Source: Streptococcus oralis
Lineage (GTDB): Bacteria; Bacillota; Bacilli; Lactobacillales; Streptococcaceae
Assembly: GCF_022749195.1 (NCBI RefSeq)
Contig: NZ_CP094226.1
Span: forward strand, 1,514,001 to 1,578,000
Reading direction: 5' to 3'
DNA length: 64,000 bases
The notes below the pieces were generated by a model that saw only the letters and a program-made list of their open reading frames with translations, was not told the DNA's origin and did no database searches. Of this stretch, positions 39,501-55,285 are shown in pieces. The position numbers and the translations under genes were made by a program. Each line of letters starts with the position of its first letter. Positions within the stretch are counted from its first letter, which is position 1.

Positions 39501-42500
39501 ATGCTTTATAGAGTTCGGCTGCTTCTTTAATCTTGGCAAATTCTGCACGCAAGGCTGTACGTTCAGCAGTCACATCCTGACCTGCTTTGAGCTTAGTCAT
39601 GAAGTCTGTCAATTTTGGAGCCAAGTCTACAGATTCTTCTAGTTTAACGACACGAGTATCCATGTTTTGGTTGATCATGTGCTTACCAAGTTCACGGAAG
39701 GCTGCTGATACCTTGCTATCTTCAAAATGACCATTTTCTACAAAGTTGAAGGCAATATCATTGATTTTCTTAGCTTCTTCTTCTGATTTCCACTGTTTCC
39801 ATGAGTATTGAGCTCCTGAAAAGAGGGCAATCTTAGATGGTTCAGACTGTTGCATTGGGTTCAACATGATACCAGATAGCAAGCTTGGATCCACATTTGG
39901 ATGAAGGAATTTCTCACCACCACCTAGAATCAAGTGCTGTTTAGAGTTATCTGTTACAGGCCAGTTAATCCAAAGTGAAACTGGGCGATAGGTCTTGCCA
40001 CCTGCGGATAGATTGTTTTTGAGAGTTGAAAGGAAGCTTTCAGAGACTTCACCCCAAATCTTACCACCCGTCAAGGTCATGGATGTTGAACTTGGGAGAT
40101 TTTCATTGAGGGATTTCAACTCATCCTCACGTCCATTACCCCAATACTGGCCAGGAACAAAGATCATTTCTTTACGAAGACCGCTGTAAGTTCCCTGCAT
40201 TTCAGTCAACCACTTGGTCATATCTTGCATCAAGCGGTTGTAGCTATTGTAGCCTCCGACTGGGCTTGGAGCATCATCTGCAAGGATACCAAATTCGCGG
40301 ACACCCACTTTCATCAACTGGGTAAATTTGGCCTTGATGGTTGCCAAATCTTCTTGGTAATGCGCTTCATTGCCAAAGCGGATACGGTTGTTCATGAATG
40401 GATGGATAGTCCAGACATAGCGTGTTTTACTTTGATTTCCGACACGAGCAAGTTCACGGATTTCAGCTAGTTTTTCTTCCGGATAGAGTTCACGCCATTT
40501 CTTGTTGTGGTATGGATCATCTTTTGGTGCAAAGAAGTATTGGTTCAATTTCAAATCGCCACCATAACGCATGAGCTCTGCACGATCGGCATTCGACCAT
40601 GGATTTCCATAGTAACCTTCGATGAAACCACGGTTCTTGAGCTCTGCGTAATCTTCTACTGTCACATTGCGAAGGACTGGCACTTGGCTTTCCTTGAGCA
40701 TGTGTTTCAAGGTTGTCAAACCATAGAAAACTGCATCAGTGTCTTTTCCGACGATGGAAATCGAATTATCCTTGATGCTCAAGACATAGGCGTCAATCTT
40801 GTCAAAGAGACCTGCTGAAACCTTGGACAAGTTTTGCTCTGCTTGTGAACCTTGTCCATGCACTCCAAGATAGATATTGGTTGCGCCAGCGATTGCCGCC
40901 TTACCAGTTGTATAAGATACTTGATTGTCCTGCAAAACACTCTTCAAGCGATTGCGAGTATAGATATCGAGTTGATCGCCCATGACCAGATTGACTTGCT
41001 TGCGAAGAGCTGTGACACCTTCTCCATAAGTCACTTTTTGTGGAGTTGGGAAAACCTTGTACTCTTTCTTGAGATAGTCTGCGCTCTTGCTGGCAGCTAC
41101 AATACTATCTTCGCTAGCTGGTTTACTTGCAGTGAATTGATCTGCCAATTCAACTGTTCCATCACCGGTTTGGTCTACTTTTGGCTTTTCAGGTGTAGTT
41201 GGTTTTTCTGGTTGACTTGGTGCAGGCATTTCTTGCTCTTCTTTGACAGGTTTTAATAGATGAACTTCAGCTGCACTTGCAAAACCACCAACGCCTTCCA
41301 ATACTTTCAACTCAATCTTGTTGGTATCTACCGCCGCAAAGTTGACTGTTTTTTCTTGGGCGTTGTTGTCCCAGCTTCCTTCTGAAACCTTGACCATTTG
41401 GCCATCTTTTTGTGCGTAGATTTCGTAGCGCGTCACGACACCATTTCCACCACCTGGACGTGGGAGATACGTCAAGCCATTGACTTTTTCTGCTTCTTTC
41501 AAGGTCATAGTAAGGGTGTATGGCGCAGTGTCACCAGTCCACTTAGTATGCCAGAAGGTATTTGGATCATTGTCAAAGGCCTTTTCAACAGCGCCTTCAG
41601 TCGCGTTTCCTGGAAGTTGCTGACTGCTTGCGGTTGCTGTAATCTTATCATTTGAAATCAAACGAGGATTTACAAATGGTTTATCCGACAACTCAGCACT
41701 ATGCAAGATTCCTTTGAAACCACCAATGCTTTCAAGCGGTAGAACCAAGCTATTGTGGGCAAAACGAGGGTGGGCTGGATTTGCAATACGCTCAATCTTT
41801 TCACCATCTACATAGACTTCTGTAGATTGTGGTTTGGTCACAATAGAGATTTGATAACGTTTGTTCTTTTCAAGTTTTTTCTTGAATTGGATATGGAACT
41901 GTTCAAATTGATAAGCAAGATAGCCGTCTTTATCAGCTAGATAGATACGGTTGTCCCCACTTGTTGAGAAGGTTTGTTCCCCGTCTCCAGTGACAGTCAC
42001 ATCAAACTTCAAGACATGACTTGGACCAACATCACCTGCCAAGCCTTCGATACTGCTGTCTTTCTCAAAAGCCAATCCCTGCTCGCTTGTCTTCACTTTC
42101 TTGCTTGCATAGTTCTTGACTGTTTCAGGATTGATGGTAAACAAGTCGCTTTGATCAATCTCTTTATCAGGATTTGACTGTGGCGCATAAGGACTCGTTG
42201 GTAGGGTGCGTTCTGCAAAGGTCGCAGCTGCACGGTCAGATCCCCAAGTGCGCTCTGCAGTGGTTTGCATGCTCTTGAAGAAGCGTTTAAAGATATCATA
42301 AGAGGTCAAACCGGTCTCATGAAGGTCGATATTGTCATTCCAAACTGCGTGACCACCACCAAGGATACTTGGATGAGAAGCTGGTAGAAGTGGACCTCCA
42401 CCTGTTCTAAAATCATTCGGTGTCCAGCTATTGTACTGACGTTCGTAGTTAGCATAGTCCCCGTAGGCTGCTTGACTATTGCTTCCACTTGGCACACTAT

Positions 42501-44832
42501 AGGTCGGTACATCCGTGATATTGATAATCTTAGCTCCCTGAGCAATGGCCTCATTTGGTCGTTGCCATCCGATACTCCAGATATCAACCTCTACTCCGTT
42601 CCAATCAACAGGAGTGTTCCCACGTTTCGCACTGAGCGAGCCCCAGATACGAGGGGTATAGCCTTTTCCTTTAATGTATTTGATAAGGTCATTGACATAG
42701 CGACGATAGCTTTCTCTGCTGCCATAGTATTCATCCGTTCCGATATGAACAGTTGATACCCCATGAAGTGGTGCATCTGGACCATCGAGGAGTTTGTCAT
42801 AAACGGATTTAACAAATTTAAGAGTTTCTTCATACTTAGTATCCAAGTCCAGCATGGCAACTCGTTCAACATTGTGCTTGCCTGCATAATCTCTCAAACT
42901 ACCTTGATACATAAGGTCTGGGCGAACTTTGACAAATGATAGAGCATGACCTGGTGTGTCAATTTCTGGCACTAGATTGATATGCAAGGCCTTGGCAAGT
43001 TTGATCAGATTTTGCATTTCTTCCTTGGTATAATGCTCATCTGATGTCAATTTTTGACCATTCTTACCAACAATATCTGTCTCCACACGGAAACCAGTCT
43101 TAGCGTGTTCAAGTACATACTTGAGTTGTTCTTCTGGACTTAAATTCTTACCTGCCAAGTGTTCCTTAAGGAAGATATAGTTATCATTAAGGTGCAACTG
43201 CAAGTCGTTCATCTTGTAGTAAGCCATGTTGAGCATGATGTCTACAAGAGTGTCATAAGGGATAAATTTACGACCTGTATCTAGCATAAAGCCACGATGG
43301 CTGAAACTTGGGAAATCACGAATTTCACCATTTTGTAGGTCTGTTTCTCCCATTTGAAGAAGAGTACGAGTGGCGTAGAAGGCTCCTGTGTTTGTGGCAG
43401 CTTCGATGGTAATCACATCATTTTGGATAGTGATGCCATACCCTTCTTTACCATAACCCTTGTTTTCAACCTTTTTAAATTCGATTCGTTTTTGAGCCTG
43501 CTTGTCACCTGTTGCTAGTTCCAATCCACGGCTGGCAAGGTCTGACTGATAGAAGGTTGCAGCCTGATCAAAGCCAGAATCACCCGTCGCAAGAACTGTA
43601 TCTGAAGTGATAGCAGATTGGCCTTCTTTCCCATACCATTGTTGAACAGCTGGTGCTACTTTTGGCTTCATACCCACACCTTCGTCCTGATGTAGCCCCT
43701 TGATGACTACTTCAAACTCTTTTGTAAAGGTATGACTGTCTCTGATTTGTTGCACCATGACCTTGACGCGTTGGTCTGTCAAAGGCTTATAGATGTGATT
43801 TTGAAGGTCAATCACACCTTGCTTGTTGCTTCCGATAAGGCTAACTTTCCCTGGCAAAGTTGGTAAGACAAGAGACTGTCCGTCTTCTGCTACTGTTAGT
43901 TCGGTTACTTGGCGGATATCCGTTACCCTACTATGGTCCGGAACGTTTGAATAAGCTCGAATTTCTTGGATGCCAACGTTTCTCCAACCCATTGTGCCCG
44001 CTTGATAGTCGTTAATTTCTAACTTAAGATATTTAGCTTGAATACTTTCAGCTAGGTCAACTTTCTCATCTAAAACAGGTTCTCCAGTTTTGGTATGAGC
44101 TAGTTTCCATTGTTTTTCTCCATTAGCCCCCACATCTTCTTGGCCTGCGTAATAGAGACTCCAAGATTTGATATTTGGATCATTTTGCCCATTACGAAGA
44201 CGACGATCCCAGTCTATTTCCACATGTTTGATGAGGGTAGTTTTTGGAAGAGTTAATTCAAAAGTTGGTTTTACTGCATCTCTATCTGTAGCCCAACGAG
44301 TATTGTCATCTCCGTCGATAGCCTTATCCGCAGTAAAGTTGGTACCAGTCTCATGGTTGTTTGCTTGGGCAGTAGCACCTTCGAGATGATTGATATCCTC
44401 TCTATCTTCGATTGTCTTTTCAGCTGGTTTTACTGCTGGTGTAGTAGTTTCCGCAGGTCGATTTTCTGCCTTTGGTGTTTCAACCGGTTTCGGCGTTTCA
44501 ACTGGCTTGGGACTTGCAGGACTTGTCTCTGGTTTTGTCTCTTCACTTGCTGCAGGATTGGTTCCCTCATCAGTCGCTGGAGTTTCTTCATGACTTGCTT
44601 CTGTTGCAGCTTCTGCATCTGCCTTTTCAAGCGCAGCGGCTAAATCATCTGGTAACTTATCCAAGGCTTGAACATGAGTGATACTTCCCTCTGTCTCTGA
44701 AGGTGTTGCTGTTTCTGCCGCCTGAACCATATTGGCGCCAAAGATACTAGCACCAATCATAACGGAGGCTACACCGATTGCAAATTTTCTTATACTATAG
44801 TGACAGCGTTTCTCAAAAAAATGTCTATCCAT
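36583..44832 (-). CDS. LPXTG surface glycosidase with GH20 and GH84 domains
   Basis: A 2749-residue wall-anchored enzyme. It has a YSIRK-type signal peptide ([15 protein letters not shown]), a Pro/Glu-rich linker and a discoidin-like module (about 150-300). The GH20 domain resembles lacto-N-biosidase, with DTGRKFIPYD near 515 and catalytic Asp700-Glu701 in HIGTDEYYG. A laminin-G-like stretch and a second discoidin module (about 1060-1200) follow. The GH84 domain has Asp1519-Asp1520 in ILADDAPSP. Further discoidin-like modules, a repeat tail and LPATG near 2714 complete it. It should remove beta-linked GlcNAc or lacto-N-biose units from host glycans. The ATG at 44832 follows GGAGAAAG. It is unlike StrH, which has two GH20 domains and no GH84. 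Confidence 0.85.
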   Translation of the reverse strand: MDRHFFEKRCHYSIRKFAIGVASVMIGASIFGANMVQAAETATPSETEGSITHVQALDKLPDDLAAALEKADAEAATEASHEETPATDEGTNPAASEETKPETSPASPKPVETPKPVETPKAENRPAETTTPAVKPAEKTIEDREDINHLEGATAQANNHETGTNFTADKAIDGDDNTRWATDRDAVKPTFELTLPKTTLIKHVEIDWDRRLRNGQNDPNIKSWSLYYAGQEDVGANGEKQWKLAHTKTGEPVLDEKVDLAESIQAKYLKLEINDYQAGTMGWRNVGIQEIRAYSNVPDHSRVTDIRQVTELTVAEDGQSLVLPTLPGKVSLIGSNKQGVIDLQNHIYKPLTDQRVKVMVQQIRDSHTFTKEFEVVIKGLHQDEGVGMKPKVAPAVQQWYGKEGQSAITSDTVLATGDSGFDQAATFYQSDLASRGLELATGDKQAQKRIEFKKVENKGYGKEGYGITIQNDVITIEAATNTGAFYATRTLLQMGETDLQNGEIRDFPSFSHRGFMLDTGRKFIPYDTLVDIMLNMAYYKMNDLQLHLNDNYIFLKEHLAGKNLSPEEQLKYVLEHAKTGFRVETDIVGKNGQKLTSDEHYTKEEMQNLIKLAKALHINLVPEIDTPGHALSFVKVRPDLMYQGSLRDYAGKHNVERVAMLDLDTKYEETLKFVKSVYDKLLDGPDAPLHGVSTVHIGTDEYYGSRESYRRYVNDLIKYIKGKGYTPRIWGSLSAKRGNTPVDWNGVEVDIWSIGWQRPNEAIAQGAKIINITDVPTYSVPSGSNSQAAYGDYANYERQYNSWTPNDFRTGGGPLLPASHPSILGGGHAVWNDNIDLHETGLTSYDIFKRFFKSMQTTAERTWGSDRAAATFAERTLPTSPYAPQSNPDKEIDQSDLFTINPETVKNYASKKVKTSEQGLAFEKDSSIEGLAGDVGPSHVLKFDVTVTGDGEQTFSTSGDNRIYLADKDGYLAYQFEQFHIQFKKKLEKNKRYQISIVTKPQSTEVYVDGEKIERIANPAHPRFAHNSLVLPLESIGGFKGILHSAELSDKPFVNPRLISNDKITATASSQQLPGNATEGAVEKAFDNDPNTFWHTKWTGDTAPYTLTMTLKEAEKVNGLTYLPRPGGGNGVVTRYEIYAQKDGQMVKVSEGSWDNNAQEKTVNFAAVDTNKIELKVLEGVGGFASAAEVHLLKPVKEEQEMPAPSQPEKPTTPEKPKVDQTGDGTVELADQFTASKPASEDSIVAASKSADYLKKEYKVFPTPQKVTYGEGVTALRKQVNLVMGDQLDIYTRNRLKSVLQDNQVSYTTGKAAIAGATNIYLGVHGQGSQAEQNLSKVSAGLFDKIDAYVLSIKDNSISIVGKDTDAVFYGLTTLKHMLKESQVPVLRNVTVEDYAELKNRGFIEGYYGNPWSNADRAELMRYGGDLKLNQYFFAPKDDPYHNKKWRELYPEEKLAEIRELARVGNQSKTRYVWTIHPFMNNRIRFGNEAHYQEDLATIKAKFTQLMKVGVREFGILADDAPSPVGGYNSYNRLMQDMTKWLTEMQGTYSGLRKEMIFVPGQYWGNGREDELKSLNENLPSSTSMTLTGGKIWGEVSESFLSTLKNNLSAGGKTYRPVSLWINWPVTDNSKQHLILGGGEKFLHPNVDPSLLSGIMLNPMQQSEPSKIALFSGAQYSWKQWKSEEEAKKINDIAFNFVENGHFEDSKVSAAFRELGKHMINQNMDTRVVKLEESVDLAPKLTDFMTKLKAGQDVTAERTALRAEFAKIKEAAELYKASGDKKMVAQIHYWLDNAIDQMNALDAFLTGTEAMATNDAAKLWDSYYKGLKFYEQSQTHTFHYVDHMEKAELGVQHIRPFILSLKEVLASEVQKVLHPDQIISTFITNRTGVEGGLAEVTDGDLATHAIIKSPNSIKTGDYIGMKFNKPVAIQTLTFAMGTQANPRDTFSKAEVQYQDENDNWVTLKEPSYVGNESLLKFENLNIKAKAVRMIATADRENTWFAVQEIAVNRPVEKARSQQATTVSLSSNLVYKLNTSARQITDGKDNTEAMMANADGSNTTPVDAWAQLDLGEVKSVTKVRLRQGTGDKLAAGVLEYSTDGTAWQELDRLSGEQTKEVTRAINARYIRVRNTKALDLWWRIQDFSVETRSGNSELTDTNVDALKETPVVDSLGHYELQIPAGTKLPANSYLGMKLDRIHQVNSIQLQGQANPALSLEYSANAQEWMPASQLTDRSAASHLVRYVRLVNKTDQEQAVTATSLLVTTKEVQPTKLESTSMGIHPTYGSNDVRKLNNLDQLFDGVYNNFVEFSDYARKDGHVTLKLGSERTIKKIRAYIQDGTQNYLRDGKIQVSQDGKTWTDVVTVGDGVANSTHDDSLTDGWTHDSKMPGNRYIEGELTTPVKANYLRVLYTADYDARFVGFTELVINDGEFVKPINDPTVEGSSGESQGNLYNNLVDGKVLTSYKSEKEKGELVYHLSEPTNANHLRLVSSLPEGAKARVLARTLKDGQDSWTDLGAITSSLQTLAIRNGGSLLDVKLVWEGGKAEFYELASFYQELTEEPIQSSKGEEPAPVLEVPEFTGGVNAVEALVHELPEYTGPVATVGDQAAPTVEKPEFKGGVNAVEALVHELPEYTGPVATVGDQDVPTVEKPEFKGGVNAVMALVHELPEYTGPVATVGDQAAPTVEKPKFKLSSLASNQGKTPDYKQESARPETAEQSLPATGESQSDTALFLAGVSLALSALFVAKTKKD
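36779..37116 (-). repeat. Three 111-bp tandem repeats in the GH20/GH84 tail
   Basis: In frame, each unit encodes a 17-residue module ([15 protein letters not shown] type) plus a 20-residue module ([20 protein letters not shown] type). There are three nearly identical copies just before the LPXTG signal. The 17-residue module is shared with the neighbouring GH101 protein. It is probably a wall-spanning stalk. Confidence 0.9.
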
Positions 44833-44863
44833 CTTTCTCCTATTCCTTTCATCCGCATACATG

Positions 44864-44878
44864 AGTAAGCGGTATTAT
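44864..44878 (-). promoter_or_regulatory. Degenerate cre-like site in the GH20/GH84 leader
   Basis: On the minus strand ATAATACCGCTTACT, two changes from the cre consensus. It shares CGCTTACT and the following ATGAAAGGA-type sequence with the leader of the GH101 gene, at a similar distance from the start codon. CcpA binding is uncertain. Confidence 0.35.
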
Positions 44879-44886
44879 TTCTCCTT

Positions 44887-44917
44887 TGAAAAAGGAGAGA
44901 ACCAAGAGGTCCTCTCC
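44887..44917 (-). terminator. Terminator after the GH101 gene
   Basis: On the minus strand GGAGAGGACC pairs with GGTTCTCTCC around TCTT, followed by TTTTTC. It separates the two surface-enzyme genes. No clear promoter for the downstream gene was found, so some read-through may occur. Confidence 0.8.
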
Positions 44918-44972
44918 GGCTGTTTGATCCTATTTGATTCGAGATCTTTTGGATTTCTAAAACCAAATCTGT

Positions 44973-51398
<6,426 letters not shown>

Positions 51399-51417
51399 CT
51401 AAATCCTTTCATTTTCC

Positions 51418-51432
51418 AGTAAGCGTTTACAT
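51418..51432 (-). promoter_or_regulatory. CcpA cre site before the GH101 gene
   Basis: On the minus strand ATGTAAACGCTTACT matches the cre consensus WTGNAANCGNWNNCW at every fixed position. It lies 26-40 bases before the start codon and downstream of the promoter, where CcpA would act as a roadblock under rich sugar. Confidence 0.8.
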
Positions 51433-51507
51433 TTCTTTTTTAAAAAATACTCCTTTCTCTGAAAGTGCTCTGCTTAACTGCTATAAATAAAAAATAATTG
51501 TACTTTT

Positions 51508-51536
51508 AATATAACAAATAAAAGACAAGAAAGCAA
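51508..51536 (-). promoter_or_regulatory. GH101 gene promoter
   Basis: On the minus strand -35 TTGCTT (51531-51536), 17-base spacer and -10 TATATT (51508-51513). It leaves a leader of about 110 bases containing the cre site and an AGGAG ribosome-binding site. Confidence 0.7.
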
Positions 51537-51732
51537 TAGGAAACAGGTAAAATTCACTAAAATTTTCTCTTTTCTGAACAGTGCTAACGCTTAGAATTTT
51601 AAGAATAGCTTTACAGCTATAAAAAAATTCTATCTCAAAGAATCTAATAAACAGTTTCATTTCAAAAACAGATTCTTATCGGATAGAAACCATCAAAATA
51701 AGGACCGAAAATCAGATTTTTTATCAATTTTT

Positions 51733-51764
51733 TGCTATGATTAGATAGAAGAAAAGTTAAGGAG
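51733..51764 (+). promoter_or_regulatory. rmlD extended -10 and ribosome-binding site
   Basis: TGCTATGAT (51733-51741) is an extended -10; no good -35 is seen. AAGGAG at 51759-51764 precedes the ATG at 51771. Confidence 0.6.
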
Positions 51765-51770
51765 AAGACA

Positions 51771-52625
51771 ATGATATTAATTACAGGTGCGAATGGTCAA
51801 CTCGGTACTGAACTACGTTATTTACTAGATGAACGAAATGTGGACTATGTTGCAGTGGATGTGGCCGAAATGGATATCACTAATTCTGAAATGGTTGAGA
51901 AGGTATTTGCTGAGGTTAAACCAACTCTGGTCTATCATTGTGCAGCCTACACTGCTGTTGATGCTGCAGAAGACGAGGGGAAAGAACTGGATTTTGCCAT
52001 AAACGTAACTGGAACTGAAAATGTAGCCAAAGCCTCTGAGAAATACGGATCTACTCTGGTCTATATCTCGACAGACTATGTCTTTGATGGAAAGAAACCC
52101 GTCGGACAAGAGTGGGAAGTCGATGACCTACCTGATCCGCAAACAGAGTACGGGCGTACCAAGCGAATGGGTGAGGAACTTGTTGAAAACCTTACGTCAC
52201 AGCATTATATCATCCGCACTGCTTGGGTCTTTGGAAATTATGGAAAAAACTTTGTCTTTACCATGCAAAATCTAGCCAAAACCCATAAAACGCTCACAGT
52301 AGTCAACGACCAACACGGCCGTCCAACTTGGACACGTACCTTGGCTGAGTTTATGACCTACTTGACTGATAATCAAAAAGAGTTTGGCTACTACCACTTA
52401 TCAAATGACGCAGCTGAAGACACCACTTGGTATGACTTTGCTGTTGAGATTCTTAAAGACAGTGATGTCGAAGTAGTACCAGTAGACTCCAGCAAGTTTC
52501 CTGCCAAGGCCAAACGACCTCTCAACTCAACTATGAGCTTGACAAAAGCAAAGGCGACAGGTTTCGTCATTCCAATCTGGCAAGATGCCCTTAAAGAATT
52601 TTATAAACAAGAAGTAAGAAAATAA
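51771..52625 (+). CDS. rmlD: dTDP-4-dehydrorhamnose reductase
   Basis: A 284-residue short-chain dehydrogenase that performs the last step of dTDP-L-rhamnose synthesis. It has the NAD(P)H motif GANGQLG (residues 6-12), VYISTDYVFDGKKP, the catalytic YGRTKRMGE (Tyr/Lys), and RTAWVFGNYGKNF. It has its own promoter and points towards rmlB, from which it is separated by a shared terminator. It is therefore not in the rmlACB transcript, although all four genes serve the same pathway. Confidence 0.96.
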   Translation: MILITGANGQLGTELRYLLDERNVDYVAVDVAEMDITNSEMVEKVFAEVKPTLVYHCAAYTAVDAAEDEGKELDFAINVTGTENVAKASEKYGSTLVYISTDYVFDGKKPVGQEWEVDDLPDPQTEYGRTKRMGEELVENLTSQHYIIRTAWVFGNYGKNFVFTMQNLAKTHKTLTVVNDQHGRPTWTRTLAEFMTYLTDNQKEFGYYHLSNDAAEDTTWYDFAVEILKDSDVEVVPVDSSKFPAKAKRPLNSTMSLTKAKATGFVIPIWQDALKEFYKQEVRK

Positions 52626-52642
52626 AAGATTAAGACATACAT

Positions 52643-52676
52643 AAAAAGCAAGAGCCCATGGGGTCTCTTGCTTTTT
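52643..52676 (+). terminator. Bidirectional terminator between rmlD and rmlB
   Basis: AAAAAGCAAGAG and CTCTTGCTTTTT form a long hairpin with T runs on both strands, between two convergent genes. Confidence 0.92.
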
Positions 52677-52685
52677 AGTATCTGA

Positions 52686-53741
<1,056 letters not shown>

Positions 53742-53750
53742 CTAATTTTT

Positions 53751-54344
53751 TTACAAATCTTCTTTTCTTAGTGGTTTGACATCCTTAAGCAGTGGATGAT
53801 GTTTATCTGCTTCCGAAACTTCTGCTTCTGCTAGGTTTTCCCACTGGATGCCCAAAGCTGGGTCTGCATAGTTGACAAAAGCATATTTAGGCTTGAGTTC
53901 AAGTGACCAGTAGTCATTGACCAGATAGCTATAAGAAACTGTATCCGAGAGGACTTGGAAACCATTGGCTACGCCACGAGGGACAAAGATTCCCTTACTT
54001 GCATCAATCTCGGTCTGATAAACATTTCCAAAAGTCTCACCTTCACGTAGGTCAACCCAAGAACCCAGAACCTTGCCACCATCTGCTACTGAGATATACT
54101 TGTCCCAAGGTTCAGCATGGAGACCTCGAAGAACATTTTTGCGAGAAAAGCTGACATTGTTTTGCAGTTTTCCTTCAGCAAAGAAGCTTTCAGGGAAACC
54201 AAGCGGTAGCATCTTTTCTTTCTGAAAATTTTCCTTAAACCAGCCACGATTGTCACCATGAACCGGAATATCGAACTCTAACAAACCTGGAATGGCATCA
54301 ATCTTGTGCACTGCAAGTGTTTTGCCGAAAAAATTATCTGTCAT
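53751..54344 (-). CDS. rmlC: dTDP-4-dehydrorhamnose 3,5-epimerase
   Basis: A 197-residue cupin-type epimerase, third in dTDP-rhamnose synthesis. It contains PVHGDNRGWFKENFQKEKM, the catalytic-His region NVLRGLHAEPWDKYISVADGG, and RGVANGFQVLSDTVSYSYLVND. The streptococcal branch differs somewhat from enterobacterial RmlC but the order rmlA-rmlC-rmlB supports it. Its ATG directly abuts the rmlA stop codon (TAGATG). Confidence 0.95.
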   Translation of the reverse strand: MTDNFFGKTLAVHKIDAIPGLLEFDIPVHGDNRGWFKENFQKEKMLPLGFPESFFAEGKLQNNVSFSRKNVLRGLHAEPWDKYISVADGGKVLGSWVDLREGETFGNVYQTEIDASKGIFVPRGVANGFQVLSDTVSYSYLVNDYWSLELKPKYAFVNYADPALGIQWENLAEAEVSEADKHHPLLKDVKPLRKEDL

Positions 54345-55214
54345 CTAGATTTCTCCAATCAAACGGAGCAAGTATTGCCCGTATTCATTCTTCTTGAGAG
54401 GTTGCGCCAACTTCAGCACATCTTCGCGGCTGATATAACCCATTCGGTAGGCAATTTCTTCTAGGTTGGCAACCTGAACATTTTGCATCCTTTGAACCGT
54501 TTCGATATATTGGGATGCTTCTAACAGACTCTCATGTGTCCCAGTATCCAACCAGGCAAAACCACGTCCCATAACTTCAACTGACAAATCCCCACGCTTC
54601 AAATAAGCATTGTTAACATCTGTGATTTCCAACTCTCCACGAGCACTCGGTTTTATCTGTTTGGCAATCTCCACAACATCATTGTCATAGAAATAAAGAC
54701 CTGTCACTGCATAGTTAGAGCGAGGATTCTCCGGTTTTTCTTCTATGGAAATAGCATTCATGTCTGTATCAAACTCGACCACACCAAAACGCTCTGGATC
54801 CTTCACTTGGTAGCCAAAAACAGTCGCACCCTTCTCTTTCTTAGCTGCCTTTTGAAGCATTCTGCTCAAACCAGGTCCATGATAGATATTATCCCCCAAG
54901 ATCAATGCAACACTATCGTCACCGATAAATTCTTCACCGATAAGAAAAGCCTGAGCAAGTCCATCGGGACTAGGCTGTTCCGCATAGGAAAGCTTGATCC
55001 CAAATTCGGAGCCATCCAAGAGCAGGTCCTTAAAACGGGGTAAATCCTGTGGTGTTGAGATGATCAAAATGTCCTTAATCCCAGCCAACATCAAGGTTGA
55101 CAAAGGATAGTAAATCATGGGTTTATCATAAACCGGCATCAGCTGTTTTGACGCAGCTCGAGTAAGTGGGTACAGGCGCGTTCCCGAACCACCCGCAAGA
55201 ATAATACCTTTCAT
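54345..55214 (-). CDS. rmlA: Glucose-1-phosphate thymidylyltransferase
   Basis: A 289-residue nucleotidyltransferase that makes dTDP-glucose. The signature is [31 protein letters not shown] from residue 8, with [15 protein letters not shown] and [20 protein letters not shown] later. It begins 71 bases after the galactofuranosyltransferase-like gene, the longest gap in the operon, where a possible promoter lies. It is co-translated with rmlC. Confidence 0.97.
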   Translation of the reverse strand: MKGIILAGGSGTRLYPLTRAASKQLMPVYDKPMIYYPLSTLMLAGIKDILIISTPQDLPRFKDLLLDGSEFGIKLSYAEQPSPDGLAQAFLIGEEFIGDDSVALILGDNIYHGPGLSRMLQKAAKKEKGATVFGYQVKDPERFGVVEFDTDMNAISIEEKPENPRSNYAVTGLYFYDNDVVEIAKQIKPSARGELEITDVNNAYLKRGDLSVEVMGRGFAWLDTGTHESLLEASQYIETVQRMQNVQVANLEEIAYRMGYISREDVLKLAQPLKKNEYGQYLLRLIGEI

Positions 55215-55249
55215 AATAGGTTTCCTTTCTGGCTAATTACCTATCCTAT

Positions 55250-55255
55250 ATTATA
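55250..55255 (-). promoter_or_regulatory. Possible internal -10 before rmlA
   Basis: TATAAT on the minus strand in the 71-base gap, about 35 bases before the rmlA ATG. No convincing -35 at 16-18 bases is seen. It may give rmlACB some independent expression. Confidence 0.35.
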
Positions 55256-55285
55256 TTTCATTTTGTCCCAAATTCCCTAAGGAAT

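Noticed and set aside
36583..44832. Naming the GH20/GH84 protein StrH or hyaluronidase
   Set aside because: StrH has two GH20 domains and no GH84. The GH84 domain, though sometimes annotated as hyaluronidase, belongs to the beta-N-acetylglucosaminidase family with the DD catalytic pair.
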